Positions 54,214 to 63,881 of a stretch of 64,000 nt of DNA are shown in pieces; the stretch's first letter is position 1, and each line of letters begins with the position of its first letter. The position numbers were made by a program, and so were the translations under genes. The notes under the pieces are model-generated. The model saw only the letters and a program-made list of their open reading frames with translations. It had not been told where the DNA came from and did not search any database. The stretch spans positions 6,164,501 to 6,228,500 of the forward strand of contig NC_069669.1 of the NCBI RefSeq assembly GCF_027244095.1, read 5' to 3'. The stretch is from Hemicordylus capensis (lineage: Eukaryota; Chordata; Lepidosauria; Squamata; Cordylidae).

Positions 54214-55309
54214 CTCCATCATTTCAAACTCCTGAGTTGAAAAGCCGGCCGAAGGGACATACTCACGCATTCAAAGAACCGACTTCATTAGACACGCCTG
54301 GAACAAAGCTTCCTAAATATGGGACGTCATCTTTTGGATGCTCTGTTGGTGACAGGAAGCTCTCTGGGTCTGCCGGAAAGACATTTCCCGCCCCCACCCC
54401 TGTTTATGATTAAATATTTCAGTTACAAAAGCCAAAACAACCAACATAACTATGAAAATATCAGCAGACACAAGCAATACGAACATATCATCACAAAAAC
54501 AAGAGGCTAACTTCCCACCTAATGGCACAGCGGGGAAATAACTTGCCTAGGAAGCAAGAGGTTCCTGGTTCGAATCGCCGCTGGTATGCTGGTCTTATGG
54601 TAGCAAACAGAAATGGTCCCCTTTGCTAAGCAGGATCCACCCTGGTTTGCATTTAAATAGGGCTGCTTAACTTTAGCCCTCCTGCAGAAGTTGGCCTACA
54701 GTTCCCATAATCCCTGGTTATTAGACACCATGGCTGGAGATTATGGGAGTTGTAGTCCAAAAGCAGCTGGGGCAGCCGAAGTTGAGCAGGCCTGCCTTAG
54801 GGGATAGGGCCACTCTGGGGAAAGCATCTGCATGCAGAAAGTTCCAGGTTCCCTTCCTGGCATCTCTAGACAGGGCTGAGAGACTCCGGCCTGCAACCTG
54901 GGAGAAGCCGCTGCCGGTCTGTGTAGACAATACTGAACTAGATGGACCAATGGTCTGACTCGGTATATGGCAGCTTTTTGCAAAATGGGGATGCCTCTTA
55001 CGTTACTAGCGTTAGCTGTTGACAGCATGGCAGGGTGTGTGGGATGAGGCCCCCAGACTGTGTTTTGCTCTGGACTCAGAGTTGCACCGTTCCAGGATTT
55101 GGCACCCATCTCCAGGTGGTTCTTGAGAGTACCCTGAAGATTTGAATGGCTTGATATTGCATTTGACTTCCCTACGAGCTCTGCAGTCTGCTGGACTAGG
55201 TTGCTGTCCAAGTGAATCGGGACTCACCCTCTGCTCCCAAGAAAGAGAAATAGCGAGAAAACGGCAAGCAGTCATCTTTGGTGTTAAGAGCTTTCCTGGA
55301 ACGAGACAT
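47293..55309 (-). CDS. CTDSPL2-like FCP/SCP-family protein with lost catalytic motifs (predicted pseudophosphatase, 10 exons)
   Basis: Exons in transcript order: 55309-55228, 54342-54267, 54168-54076, 53976-53886, 52942-52856, 51893-51831, 51016-50937, 50046-49920, 47832-47737, 47367-47293 (stop TGA). Phases join across all ten, giving about 289 residues. Exons 4-9 follow CTDSPL2 closely. Examples are KTRSSPKNTLVLEL against KTRSTPEFSLVLDL, VSIKLRPHVEEFLEVLAQAYE against [29 protein letters not shown] against IILFTASK, SYVKDLSILERDL against NYIKDLNILGRDL, and CPQAFPYQ. The long disordered N-terminus of CTDSPL2 (466 residues in human) is reduced to about 85 residues. Motif I DLDET is ELEGT (codons 53891-53886 and 52942-52934). 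Motif III DNSP is ATCP (49949-49938). The Thr of motif II and the Lys of YVKDL remain. Without the Asp nucleophile phosphatase activity is not expected; a binding role is my inference. Exons 1-3 and 10 rest on splice phase and weak similarity, and the donor of exon 3 (AG|gttgga) is poor. Some catalogues may name this locus CTDSPL3; I could not check. Confidence 0.75.
47898..48100 (+). repeat. tRNA-type SINE
   Basis: A box catagttcagtggtggggc, ggtcccaggttcacttcctgg B-box region, body, and end ggcagccgcctaggttt. A further piece of the body lies at 48190-48265. Confidence 0.75.
48280..48785 (-). repeat. Family G repeat interrupted by a tRNA-derived SINE
   Basis: Family G is present at 48280-48354 and 48576-48785 (cagcacagcatccctcctgg, actgtgagcctg). 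It is split by 48355-48575, whose inverse reads atagtagttagagtggtgg ... gttcaaatccc ... acctcacagggttgttgtg, a tRNA-derived SINE. Confidence 0.75.
48812..49290. repeat. Two SINEs facing each other
   Basis: 48812-49115 is a 5S/tRNA composite on minus (taggaacataggaagctgcc ... ccctgcttagctatggggac). 49135-49290 is a tRNA-type copy on plus with tagctcagtggtacagc and ggatcaatccctgg. Confidence 0.8.
49521..49820 (-). repeat. 5S/tRNA composite SINE
   Basis: Complete, from aggaacataggaagctgcca to the inverse 5S-like block (ctctgcttagcaaaggggac) and gctggctaccaccagcccag. Confidence 0.85.
50302..50575 (-). repeat. LINE-3'-end-like repeat (family G)
   Basis: gctaactgagccaagaggca, gagcaactggacctatccgt, attgtgagccctttggggac, aagtggtatataaatatttg. 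Confidence 0.75.
50617..50754. mobile_element. Palindromic MITE
   Basis: Ends cagtgctgctctgcttcggc and caaagttgagcaggcc; arms cctacagctcccataatccc and gggattatgggagctgtag. Confidence 0.75.
51223..51295 (+). repeat. Sauria SINE tail
   Basis: aaccacagggctctgtggtc gccaggagtcgacactgactc, then caacggcacaactttacc. 5'-truncated. Confidence 0.8.
52086..52400 (-). repeat. 5S/tRNA composite SINE
   Basis: From agggacataggaagctgcca to the inverse of the 5S-like block (gcagaccattcagttagcaa, slightly deleted) and ctactaccataagaccagc. Lies in an intron of the CTDSPL2-like gene. Confidence 0.8.
52500..52850. other. GC-rich intron sequence of unknown origin
   Basis: Open in several frames on both strands (three overlapping frames of about 95-105 codons) yet with no similarity I recognise. 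It directly precedes the exon ending at 52856 on the minus strand. Probably a GC-rich repeat; no call. Confidence 0.35.
53221..53815. repeat. Family B end followed by a family C copy
   Basis: 53221-53250 begins tagggatgtgcacgaaatgg, the family B end. 53290-53815 carries family C phrases (tcagaggaatggaaatgac, tttcccatctctagaggagt, gagtatctatcccctgag). Confidence 0.5.
54170..54212. repeat. (TG)n microsatellite at a splice acceptor
   Basis: About 21 uninterrupted TG units on plus. On the minus strand the (CA)n run ends directly at the predicted acceptor of exon 3 of the CTDSPL2-like gene (acacacag|C). Confidence 0.95.
54516..54990 (+). repeat. Sauria SINE head joined to a 5S/tRNA SINE split by a MITE
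   Basis: 54516-54590 is a Sauria head (aatggcacagcggggaaata, ggttcgaatcgcc). 54591-54657 is the 5S-like part of the composite SINE (ccctttgctaagcaggatcc). A palindromic MITE follows (54658-54794, agggctgcttaactttagcc ... gttgagcaggcctg), then the SINE body to 54990. Confidence 0.75.
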
Positions 55310-55373
55310 CTCAAGCGGAAATTTCAGCAACACCTACAAGCAAGGAGGGTCGGAGAGATGATGAGTCCCGCGG

Positions 55374-55382
55374 TTATTTATA
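55374..55382 (-). promoter_or_regulatory. TATA box of the CTDSPL2-like gene
   Basis: The minus strand reads CCTATAAATAACCGCGGG, a strong TATA box 65-73 bp upstream of the predicted ATG at 55309. A start site about 30 bp downstream would leave a 5' UTR near 40 nt. Such a promoter suggests tissue-restricted rather than housekeeping expression (inference). Confidence 0.6.
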
Positions 55383-55834
55383 GGGCCTGAGATATCCAGC
55401 ACACAGAAGAGCCCTGACATTGGCTTGGCTGCATGTCCTGCCCTGTGAAGTACTAGAGGGAAGGTTTCGGAGAGTTCCCTGTCTGGAGAGACTGAGGTCA
55501 TTCACACAATCAAAAAGTGTGTTCTGCCTGGGTTTGGGAGCTGTGTGTGCTCCTAGTTTTCGGTTGTGTGGAAGCGAGGTAAGAGGAAAACCTGGGTAGA
55601 AGCAGTGTCCCCTTTAACAGAAACTGGACTAGATGGGCCTTGGGCTGGGCTGTTCTTATGGGCTGTTCTTAAGTTCTTAAGCCACCAATGGGCCCAGCCC
55701 TGCTAAGTATCAATGCTGCCTCCTCACCAGATCTCTTCCAAACCCATCCCTACAGCCACTGAAAGCCCTATAGTTTACGAACACGCAGTTTACAGGAACA
55801 GGCTGGAGTTAATAAAGCGCCTCTGATGCCAGGA

Positions 55835-56105
55835 GAGATGGTCTTGTGGTAGCAAACATGAATCATGACCTTTGCTAAGCAGGGTCCCCTGGTTTGCATT
55901 TGGATGGGAGACCACAGGGGAGCACTGCAGAGCAGCTACATATTCGCATACAGAAGGTTCCAAGTTATCTCCCTGGCAGCATCTCCAAGACAGGGCTGAG
56001 AGAGATTCCCGTTTGCAACCTGGGAGAAGCCGCTGCCAGTCTGTGAAGACAATACTGAGCTAGACGGACCAAGGGTCTGACTCAGTAGAAGGCAGCCTCC
56101 TGTGA
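55835..56105 (+). repeat. 5S/tRNA composite SINE
   Basis: gagatggtcttgtggtagca, ctttgctaagcagggtcccc, ttggatgggagaccacagg, tRNA-like unit, body, and end agtagaaggcagcctcctgt. Confidence 0.85.
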
Positions 56106-56559
56106 GCGTGAGTGGAGGGCACCAGATATCAATTTATTCCCCATCCTGTGGTAGGAATCGCACAAAGTCAGATACACCAGAACTCAATATATCCCAGAAC
56201 AAGCATTCAGGTAACTGTCCAGGGACAGTTATGAAGACTCACCTTCTAAACACAGCCAAACCCCAGAACAACAGTTAGGAGAAGAATAAAGACCAGGTAG
56301 CATCAATTAAATACCATTTTGCTAATAGGCAGCAGAACACTCTTTATTAAAGGAGCAGCAGACCTTTGAAAAAGAGCAGCCAATAGCCATACAAATAACC
56401 TCAGCCTTTGAGTAAGAAAACTGGCATTTCTAGTCCAGACTTGTAGTAGCTGATTATTACAATCAATGACCAGACCAAACATAATTATAAACATACAATG
56501 GAAATACAATAGAACAACATGCTTCTATCCAAAGTCACTGCACAGCTAATATATCAGCA

Positions 56560-56886
56560 ACCTGTTCACTGAAATCTCTAACAATGATGAACTTATCAAC
56601 AGAACCAGGAAATCAACACATTAACATATTAATATGTTGATTGGTCAGTGCATCTCTTCTGAATTCTGCAGGCAGCGACACAAAATCTAGCAACGTTAAG
56701 ATAAATTTCAGGTTGTTGATCGGAAAGGAGAACAGCATTAAAATCATTAGATCTACCTGGATACTTATGCTGGATAGGAACAATGAGTTCTTGACAAATA
56801 TCCTGATTAAATGGACAACGCAAAAGAACAAGGTCCACTGATTCAACTTCCCAATTTCCGCACGGACAGTTTATTCCTAGGAACAC
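56560..56886 (-). mobile_element. LINE ORF2 C-terminus with zinc-knuckle motif
   Basis: Minus strand encodes CPCGNWEVESVDLVLLRCPF followed by QDICQELIVPIQHKYPGRS. The CxCG...E...(H/L)xLLxC pattern is the zf-RVT-type motif at the C-terminus of several non-LTR elements. The usual His is Leu here. Only this end survives, followed by A/T-rich 3' sequence. Confidence 0.6.
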
Positions 56887-57178
56887 AGGAAGCTGGCGTA
56901 TACGGAGTCAGACCGTTGGTCTATCTAGCTCAGGGTTGTCTTCACAGACTGGCAGTGGCTTCTCCAAGGTTGCAGGCAGGAATCTCTCTCAGCTCTTTCT
57001 TGGAGATGCCACCAGGGGGGAACTTGGGACCTCGATGCTCTTCCCAGAGCGGCTCCATCCCCTGAGGGGAATATCTTACAGCACTCACACATCAAGTCTC
57101 CCATTCATATGCAACCAGGGTGGACCCAGCTTAGCAAAGGGGCCAAGTCATGCTTGCAACCACAAGACCAGCTCCCCT
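56877..57178 (-). repeat. 5S/tRNA composite SINE
   Basis: From taggaacacaggaagctggc to the inverse 5S-like block (cccagcttagcaaaggggcc) and gcaaccacaagaccagctcc. Confidence 0.85.
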
Positions 57179-57451
57179 ATATTTTGTTATCTCTTACACC
57201 CAATTGGTATTTTGTATGTTCATTACATTGCATTAAAGCATTTTTCAGTTTTCATTAGTACTCCTTATATCATACGATTACTAGCATTCACTTGCGTACT
57301 GTGCCATTTCATTCTTTCCTGAATTGAGCAGCACCTTGTTTCATTGGGTGTTGTAATAGAGAAAAGTTTATCTCCATGATAGTTGTATAAATCTCTATTA
57401 TGTGTCCCCCAATGATGTCTTTCCCCCCACCTCCCGAACTGAGAAGCTCAA

Positions 57452-57742
57452 AGGAGAGCTGGTCTTGTAGCATGACTTGTCCTCCTTGCTAAGCAGAGTC
57501 TGCCCTGGTTTGTATTTGAATGGGAGACTACATGTGTGAGCACTGTAAGATACTCTCCTTAGGGGATGGCATCACCCTGGGAAGAGCATCTGAGGTTCCA
57601 AGTTCCCTCTCTAACATCTCCAGATAGGGCTGGGACTCCTGCCTGTAACCTTGGAGAAGCCACTGCCAGTCTGGGTAGACTATACTGAGCTAGATGGACC
57701 AATGGTCTGACTCTGTATATGGCATCCTCCTATGTAAAACAC
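57452..57742 (+). repeat. 5S/tRNA composite SINE
   Basis: gagagctggtcttgtagcat, ccttgctaagcagagtctgc, tttgaatgggagactacatg, tRNA-like unit, body, end ggcatcctcctatg. Confidence 0.85.
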
Positions 57743-58475
57743 TTTTTGTTTTGTTTTTAGGGATGTTTTGTTTCTGCTCCCTGATATATTTCTGCACCTT
57801 TTCCAGCTCGACAATATCTTTTAAACTTGTTTAAGGTCGTTGTGGCTGGGGATGATAGGAGCTGTAGTCCTACAACATATGCTTTTCAATTCCCCCCCCC
57901 CCCCCCCACATATCCTCAAATATATACTTATTTCACCAGTTTTGTTCTCTTCATTTGGACAAGATCTCAATTTTCTGAAGAAAGCCTTGCAGCTCATCGT
58001 GTTCAACTCAGTGCATTAGCAATGCTGGCATCCTCTTGGACATGGTGGTACCTTTCCCGATCTGCAGCACATGTTCTAGCTCAGCTTCTGTTATCGTGGT
58101 TTTGAACATGTTCCGGATGCACTTTGGCTCGCTCTTCCCTCGTTGTGTATGAGTTTCCCCTTTTGAAATCTGGGCAATCAGGGGGATTTCTTACTTTCTC
58201 CTTACTTACATTTTGGGTTTGATAAACGGTTGGGAACGCTGATGACAAAATTAACATCACTCAATTTCACATCAGCTCTTGGACCCCACTCAGGGTTAAG
58301 GAGAGGGCTGCTTCCCTCCTGGTCAGTTTGTTTCATTACCTAGTGTTTCAATGGAGTTGTGTAGTTTTGTAGGCATGTGGTCTCTTCATGAACTGAATTT
58401 ACATTTACCCAGTTGATGTGAGGGTAGCTGAAATCCCCTATTAAAATTCACACTTCCTCCTTTGGTTGCTCCCCC

Positions 58476-58764
58476 CAGGAGAGCTGGTCTTGTGGTAGCC
58501 AAATTGTCCCCTTTGCTAAGCAGGGTCTACCCTGGTGTACATTTGAAAATACAGTAAGATATTCCTCTGAGGGGATGGGGCCTCTCTGGGAAGAGCACCT
58601 ACATGCTTGCACGTAGAAGGTTCCAGGTTCCCTCCGACAGCATCTCCAAGCTAGGGCTGAGAGAGACTCCTGCCTGCAACCTTGGAGAAGCCGCTGCCAG
58701 TCCATGTAGACAATACTGAGACCAATGGTCTGGCTCAATATATGGTAGCTTCCTAGGTTCCTAT
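58476..58764 (+). repeat. 5S/tRNA composite SINE
   Basis: gagagctggtcttgtggtag, ctttgctaagcagggtctac, truncated 5S region, tRNA-like unit, body, end ggtagcttcctaggttcc. Confidence 0.85.
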
Positions 58765-58992
58765 GAACACCCAGATATGTCAAAAATGAAACGCATGGTG
58801 AAGCAGCTTCCTATGTTCCTATTTCTCCATCTCAAGACCACCTTCAGAGCTTTGGTTAAGGCAAAGTTGCAGAATTCAGCTTGCAGAATTCAGCTGGAGA
58901 ATTTCAAACTTTTAGCCTTCCAATATCATGAAGCCAACCTTCAAAGCAAGCCAGCTCTGGTTGCCACAATTGCTTTTTGCTCCAGTATGCAC

Positions 58993-59113
58993 CAGAGCTC
59001 CCCAGATGTTGATGACTACAACTCCCACAATCCCCATGCAAAAGCCATTGCAGCTGGGGATTCTGGGAGTTGTAGTCAACAACATCTGGGAATCTCTATT
59101 AGAAAGAACACAT
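58993..59113. mobile_element. hAT MITE with perfect 8-bp target duplication
   Basis: Begins CAGAGCTCCCCAGATGTTG and ends agaaagaacacat. Target duplication GTATGCAC is perfect at 58985-58992 and 59114-59121. Arms gactacaactcccacaatcc and gggattctgggagttgtag. Confidence 0.85.
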
Positions 59114-60035
59114 GTATGCACCTCTCACTGCAATTATTCGCTCCCCTCAAACTTTCCAAAGTCACAATTAAGCACTACTGTAATCAGTGAGAAACGTTAG
59201 TCATGACCAACCCATTAATTTCAATGGGACCTAGTCATTACTAACTTAGTCTGGTTGTTATCCACTGAGTTCAACAAGGCTTACTCCCCGGTAAATCTGC
59301 AATGGTTCCCCCAAAGTCTAGTATTAGGAAGATACACAAACAACTATTGCAATGACCATAATAGCTGTTGCTGCACCAGCAACGGGACGAGAGACGTGGC
59401 ATTATACTCAGGGAGGTGAACATCCTTATGTAGTTCTCCTTGTGTATTTTAAGATTTTCACTTTTGGGGGGCGGGGTGGTACAGTGAATGCAACTGGACA
59501 AAATAAATTATCTATCACAAAAACAGGAGTTGACAGGATCTGGATTCATATGATCAACAGCATCTGGAAATGGAAACATTAATGGCAACCACACAAAGAA
59601 TGTATTTATACTTTGGAGGGAAATAAGACCTCCATACATGACAAAAAGAAAGAGGGTTTTTGCCCCTCTAATTTGGGACAGGCAATTCTGAATTACAGCC
59701 ACTTCCCATGTTTTAACAAACCAATACTCCTTAGCTGGCTGGCTGGCTGGCTACCAAAAACATGAAATGCAAATATTTGCTATCATCCACACACTTTCAA
59801 ACCACGGAAGGCCAACTCTTGGTCAAAGAGATTGATCAGAAATCATTGTGTATGACCAAGTATTGAAGTCAGCATTTCTGACCGTGCTTGTCTCCCTCTT
59901 TGCCACAATCGTGGGTCTTTTCCATCACAGCCACACCCGGCTGCAACCTTTCTAGCGCTGAGGTTATGAGGCCTGTAAGCTACATGAAACCTTAATGGTG
60001 TTTGATACTATCAGCAAAACATTTTAATATGAGGA

Positions 60036-60162
60036 GGCGGCAACTTTGGCTCTGCAGCTGTTGTTGGACTACAACACCCATCACCCCCAGGCTCAATTTA
60101 TTGGGGCAGGGGATGATGGGAGTTGTAGTTCAACATTGCAGATCCAAGGTTGCCTACCCCAG
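60036..60162. mobile_element. Palindromic hAT MITE
   Basis: Ends ggcaactttggctctgcagc and gcagatccaaggttgcctac; arms gactacaacacccatcaccc and gatgatgggagttgtagtt. May lie in the RRN3 3' UTR. Confidence 0.75.
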
Positions 60163-60641
60163 TCTATATTGCACCTCTTACGTTTCTGCAAACTGATATT
60201 TAAGCACCAGTCCCCAGTTTTGTTCCCAAGCATTTGGATCCAGTTTTGCACCCAAATCACCCTCCTATTCCAATTTTATTGGGAAACACTAGCTATGATG
60301 GACCACCAAGGCTGTATAAATCCAAGGAGTAAGCCTTTAGATTTCAGAGAAGTCATGGGGAGCATCTTTTCCAAGCAAACAAGCCACCTCTACCAAAATA
60401 TAATTTTCTAAGACATTAAAATGCAGCCGCCTTGTGTGTTAAACAAGTCTCCAGTCTGAAAATCTCCGGATGTATTTCCAAGTGGGAATTGTGGGTGGTG
60501 ATCATTTGGCGTCCATCAAACGCATTTGACGTTCTCCTATCAAAAATGTTCACGGAATCAGAAGCTGTCCAAAAGGTCTCTTTCCAAAACAACAGGTGCC
60601 TGAAGATTTTCCGCCCTTGGTCTCGAAGTTCAGAGCTACGG

Positions 60642-63600
60642 CTAGAGAGATGGTACTGGCGGTGACCCTATGCAACTTTTTGGACTCTGAAGGGTGGAGT
60701 CGAAGGAGCCCGAAGTCATGTCAATGAAGCCATCATTCTGAGGAGGTTCGCCTTTCAAAAAGTCATCTTCCTCTTCACCTTTGCACTACGCAAAGAAATG
60801 CAACACTTTTTAAAAATCCCTTGCAATATTATCCAGCACTGCTTTTCAGTTAACTCATTTCCCCAACTCTGTGGTTTATGTAGGGGATCTCAAACTTGGG
60901 TCCCCAGATGTTGTTGGGCATCAAACCCCATCATTCACTGTGGCTGGGGATGATGGGAGTTGTAGTCCAACAACATCTGCAACTGTGGTAAGAGCTGCAG
61001 TAGTGAGCGCGAATTGTCCCCTTTGCTGAGCATGATTCACCTTGGTTTGCATTTGGATGGGTGACTACATGTGAGCGCTGTCTGCTGTATGATCTATCTC
61101 TTAGGGAATGGGGCCGTAACTCATTGGTAGAGCATCTGTTTGCATGTGGAAGGTCCCAGGTTCAGTCTTTGGCAGCATCTCAAGGAAGGACTGGGAAAGA
61201 CTCCTGCCTGAATCCTTGGGAGAGTCGCTGCCAGTCAGTATAGACTAGAGATGTGCAGAAAATGGACTTTGCACTCCATTCTGAGCTCCGAACGGAACGC
61301 AAAATCCCTGGAACGTTCCACTGAAACAACAATTCAAGCCAGTTGTTCCGAGTCGGAATGATCCCGTTCCAAGTCGAAACATGCCAAGTGCCATTTTGGA
61401 TTCCAAGATGATGGTCTTCTGGCCTCTGTGCATGCGTAGCAGACACTTGTGTGGTGGTGCTGACTATGCAAATGGCTGACACACACGCGCAGAGGCCAGG
61501 AGAGCCCCATTTTGGAGTCTAAAATGGTGCTTGGGACACTCGGAACAGGGTTGTTCCGTTCGGAGATTGGAACAGGCCCTTTATTTGAAGGGCACTCTTC
61601 TGAGCTTGGAACACTTGAACCGGCCCATTTCGAGTTGGAACGTTCCGAGTTTGGAACATTTTCCACATCCCTAGTGTAGGTAATACTGAGCTAAATGGAC
61701 CAACGGTCTGACTCAGTGCAAGGCAGCTTCCTATGTTCTTGTGGGGACCCAAGTTTTAAAACCTCTGGCCTACGGGATTTTTCACTGGGGAGAAAAGTCA
61801 GAATTACAAAAATCATCCAAGGAAGGCTGAAATGATGCATCGGAAACAAGAGTAGGTCAGAATGTTTGTCAAAAGCTACTCACCTCATTAACCACGCCTG
61901 TATCCTCTCTGAGATTTTCAGCATCCTGCTCTTCCCAAAACTGATACAATGGATTAATTATGTTCTTTGATCTGCAAAGCACATTGCAAAATTGTAGAAA
62001 ATGAGGATGGGCCGGTGGGGCTTTATGTGTGGATAAACCAAAGATGCTTTCAACAGCAAGCAAAAACCACACATACAGATGCAATCAAAATAAGTCGAAG
62101 GATGAAGGACATTTAGATCAGTTGCCTTTTAAAGCAGCTGATCAAAGCTCTAACTCCCTTCTGAATTTTTTTCCAGGGTAGCTATAAAGAAAACCTCTCT
62201 CTAGGGATGTGCGAGCTGGTTGACTTCGCCCGGACCTGGGCCCTGTTTTTCTCAAACCAACTCAAAACTTACTGGTAAAGGGGAGGGGGAGACCAGGGGG
62301 CTTCGTTATAGCTAACTGGGGCAGGAGGGGAGTGATTTTTTTTAAGCTTAAACATGCCGCCAGCTGTGGCACCCTCCGGGGTGGGTGGTGGGGGCTCCCA
62401 CACCTGCTGGAGCATGCAGGGCCAGTTTAGGACTGTTTCGGTCCTCTGCATGTGTGTCAGTGGTCCCTCTAATTTTTTCCATCTCTGTGCGGAATGAGTT
62501 TTGTTCTGGGCGGCAATATCAAGGCAGTGTGTGCTCATATATATGCAGAATGCGGCCCTTCTTGATTCAACCTGAGCAGGAATGAAAATTAACTGAGCAG
62601 AGATTTAAAAAAAAACCTGTTTGCACACACCTGCGCACTCCTTAGAGGGAAGACTGCCTCCAACCCCCATTTGCTATAATGAAGCCCACTGGTTCCCCCC
62701 TTCCCCTTTACTGGTAAAGAGGAATCCTTACCGGAATCCCCTTCACCAGGAGCGCCGAACCCCCCACCAAACCAGGCTCAGTTCAAGTGTGTACAAAACC
62801 AGGCTGAACCTGGTTTGTGTCGAGCCGAACCGGTTTTCCAGTTTTGTGCACGTCCCCCGACCTCTCTCCCTGCGTATGCAAATTGGCAAGGTGTCCAACC
62901 TCTTGTGCCAGAGAAAATCTCCACCCTGAGATTGAGCAGGGGTGTGGAAGACCTCTACATCCAAAATGCTCAGAGAGCAGCATACAAAAGTTGGAGGCAG
63001 CGGGGAGAGACATCCCTGATTTTCAACATCACAACACTGCCTACAGCAGCAAGCACTCCTATCTAATTCCTGCAAGTTTTTCTGCTGGCATTTCAAGATC
63101 TTCTGAGTCCTCCCCCCTCGCTCTAGGCTGTTGGCCTGTTCAATGAATGCCACTAACACAGCAGAGAAAAAAACCACATTTTTCTCTCTCCCATCTACAG
63201 TGATTCTCCAGGATACAGTTTTTAACTGATTCTGGAGCTTCAGCAGGACACACACACACACACCGCATCTCCTGAAAATGAACAAGGTGTGCTTTAACTG
63301 AAACACTGAACAGTCCCTTTCAATATAAACAAAAGAAGAGATTCGGAATATTCTGGAAAGAGATACCTTTTGAGAATACAAGGATCAAAAGGGAAAAAAC
63401 TGTCCAGGGGGTTGGTGCACATCTCCACAGAGTCGCCCCCACCACTGCTCCTCACAACGGGCAAAACTTGCCTCCTGTTCCTCTCAATAATGGTGTCGCA
63501 GAATGCAACCTGGTATTTCCTAGCAGGAAGTGAGGAAGGCAAGCGGAGGTTACTTTTGAAGTCACCCTCTCCCACCCCCAGCACAACCTGGGAGGGAAAA

Positions 63601-63723
63601 ACAAAGACACTTACCTGGTAATGGCCGCAAAAAAGTTTACAATTGAAGGCAAGCAAACCATCAGAGGGTTTAACTGACACATAACAATGCGTTCGAAGTT
63701 CAACTTCTGCAGGAACGCCAACC
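60642..63723 (-). CDS. RRN3: RRN3 (TIF-IA), RNA polymerase I initiation factor, last four coding exons
   Basis: Exons in transcript order: 63723-63615, 63519-63367, 61971-61884, 60785-60642 (stop TAG). Earlier exons lie beyond 64000. RRN3 bridges RNA polymerase I to the SL1 promoter complex and is needed to start rRNA synthesis; it works in the nucleolus. Visible landmarks are LNFERIVM, LNPLMVCLPSIVNFFAAIT, the signature TIIERN, GGDSVEMCTNPLDSFFPFDPC, the acidic EEEDDFLKGEPPQND and the final GSPPVPSL. Phases join cleanly; about 166 residues are present. Human ends GSPPVLYMQPSPL, so the tail here is about five residues shorter. The acceptor of the last exon (gtag|TGC) is my choice because it keeps phase 0. 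Confidence 0.95.
60885..60980. mobile_element. hAT MITE in the last RRN3 intron
   Basis: gggatctcaaacttgggtcc and the arms ggcatcaaaccccatcattc / gatgatgggagttgtagtcc; right end partly lost. It lies in the intron between the last two RRN3 coding exons. Confidence 0.7.
60994..61745 (+). repeat. 5S/tRNA composite SINE with both promoters, split by a hAT element
   Basis: The clearest composite copy. A 5S-like part (tttgctgagcatgattcacc, tttggatgggtgactac) precedes a tRNA-like unit with an intact A box (gtaactcattggtagagc) and B box (aggttcagtc). The body is interrupted at 61246 and resumes at 61674 to ggcagcttcctatgttct. Confidence 0.85.
61246..61673. mobile_element. hAT-type element (family B), 428 bp
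   Basis: Ends TAGAGATGTGCAGAAAATGG and TTTTCCACATCCCTA, with repeated gaac/gttc palindromic motifs inside. Target duplication gtatagac (61238-61245) versus gtgtaggt (61674-61681), 6 of 8. Confidence 0.8.
62202..62860. mobile_element. hAT-type element (family B), 659 bp with nested hAT insertion
   Basis: Starts TAGGGATGTGCGAGCTGG and ends TTTTGTGCACGTCCCCCGA. Target duplication CCTCTCTC is perfect at 62194-62201 and 62861-62868. Inner arms ttactggtaaagggg and ccctttactggtaa are inverted. A second element with ends CAGTGGTCCCTCTAA / TTAGAGGGAAGACTG lies at about 62458-62656. Confidence 0.85.
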
Positions 63724-63881
63724 CTTCAAAACAAAAAGATTAACGAATGATTTGGGTTCAGCAAGTGTCCGAAGTGGTGTAGCTTTCCGATTTCTCACAA
63801 AGCCTCGAATCCTCTGAGAGCTGCTCTCACACTGTAGACAAATGCTGGCTATTAAGAAAGAAACACATGTTGTGGGGAATC

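Larger units (their letters stand above)
55385..60641. other. Intergenic DNA between the CTDSPL2-like gene and RRN3
   Basis: Contains several 5S/tRNA SINEs, a zinc-knuckle LINE fragment, MITEs and a C-homopolymer at 57892-57907. Its right end must include the RRN3 3' UTR. No host coding exon is seen. Confidence 0.5.

Noticed and set aside
55012-55314. Single-exon frame MRCLVPGK... as the first exon of the minus-strand gene
   Set aside because: The other frame (MSRSRKALNTKDD, 55309-55228) ends at a good GTGAGT donor in the phase needed by exon 2, and starts like CTDSPL2 MRLRTRKA.
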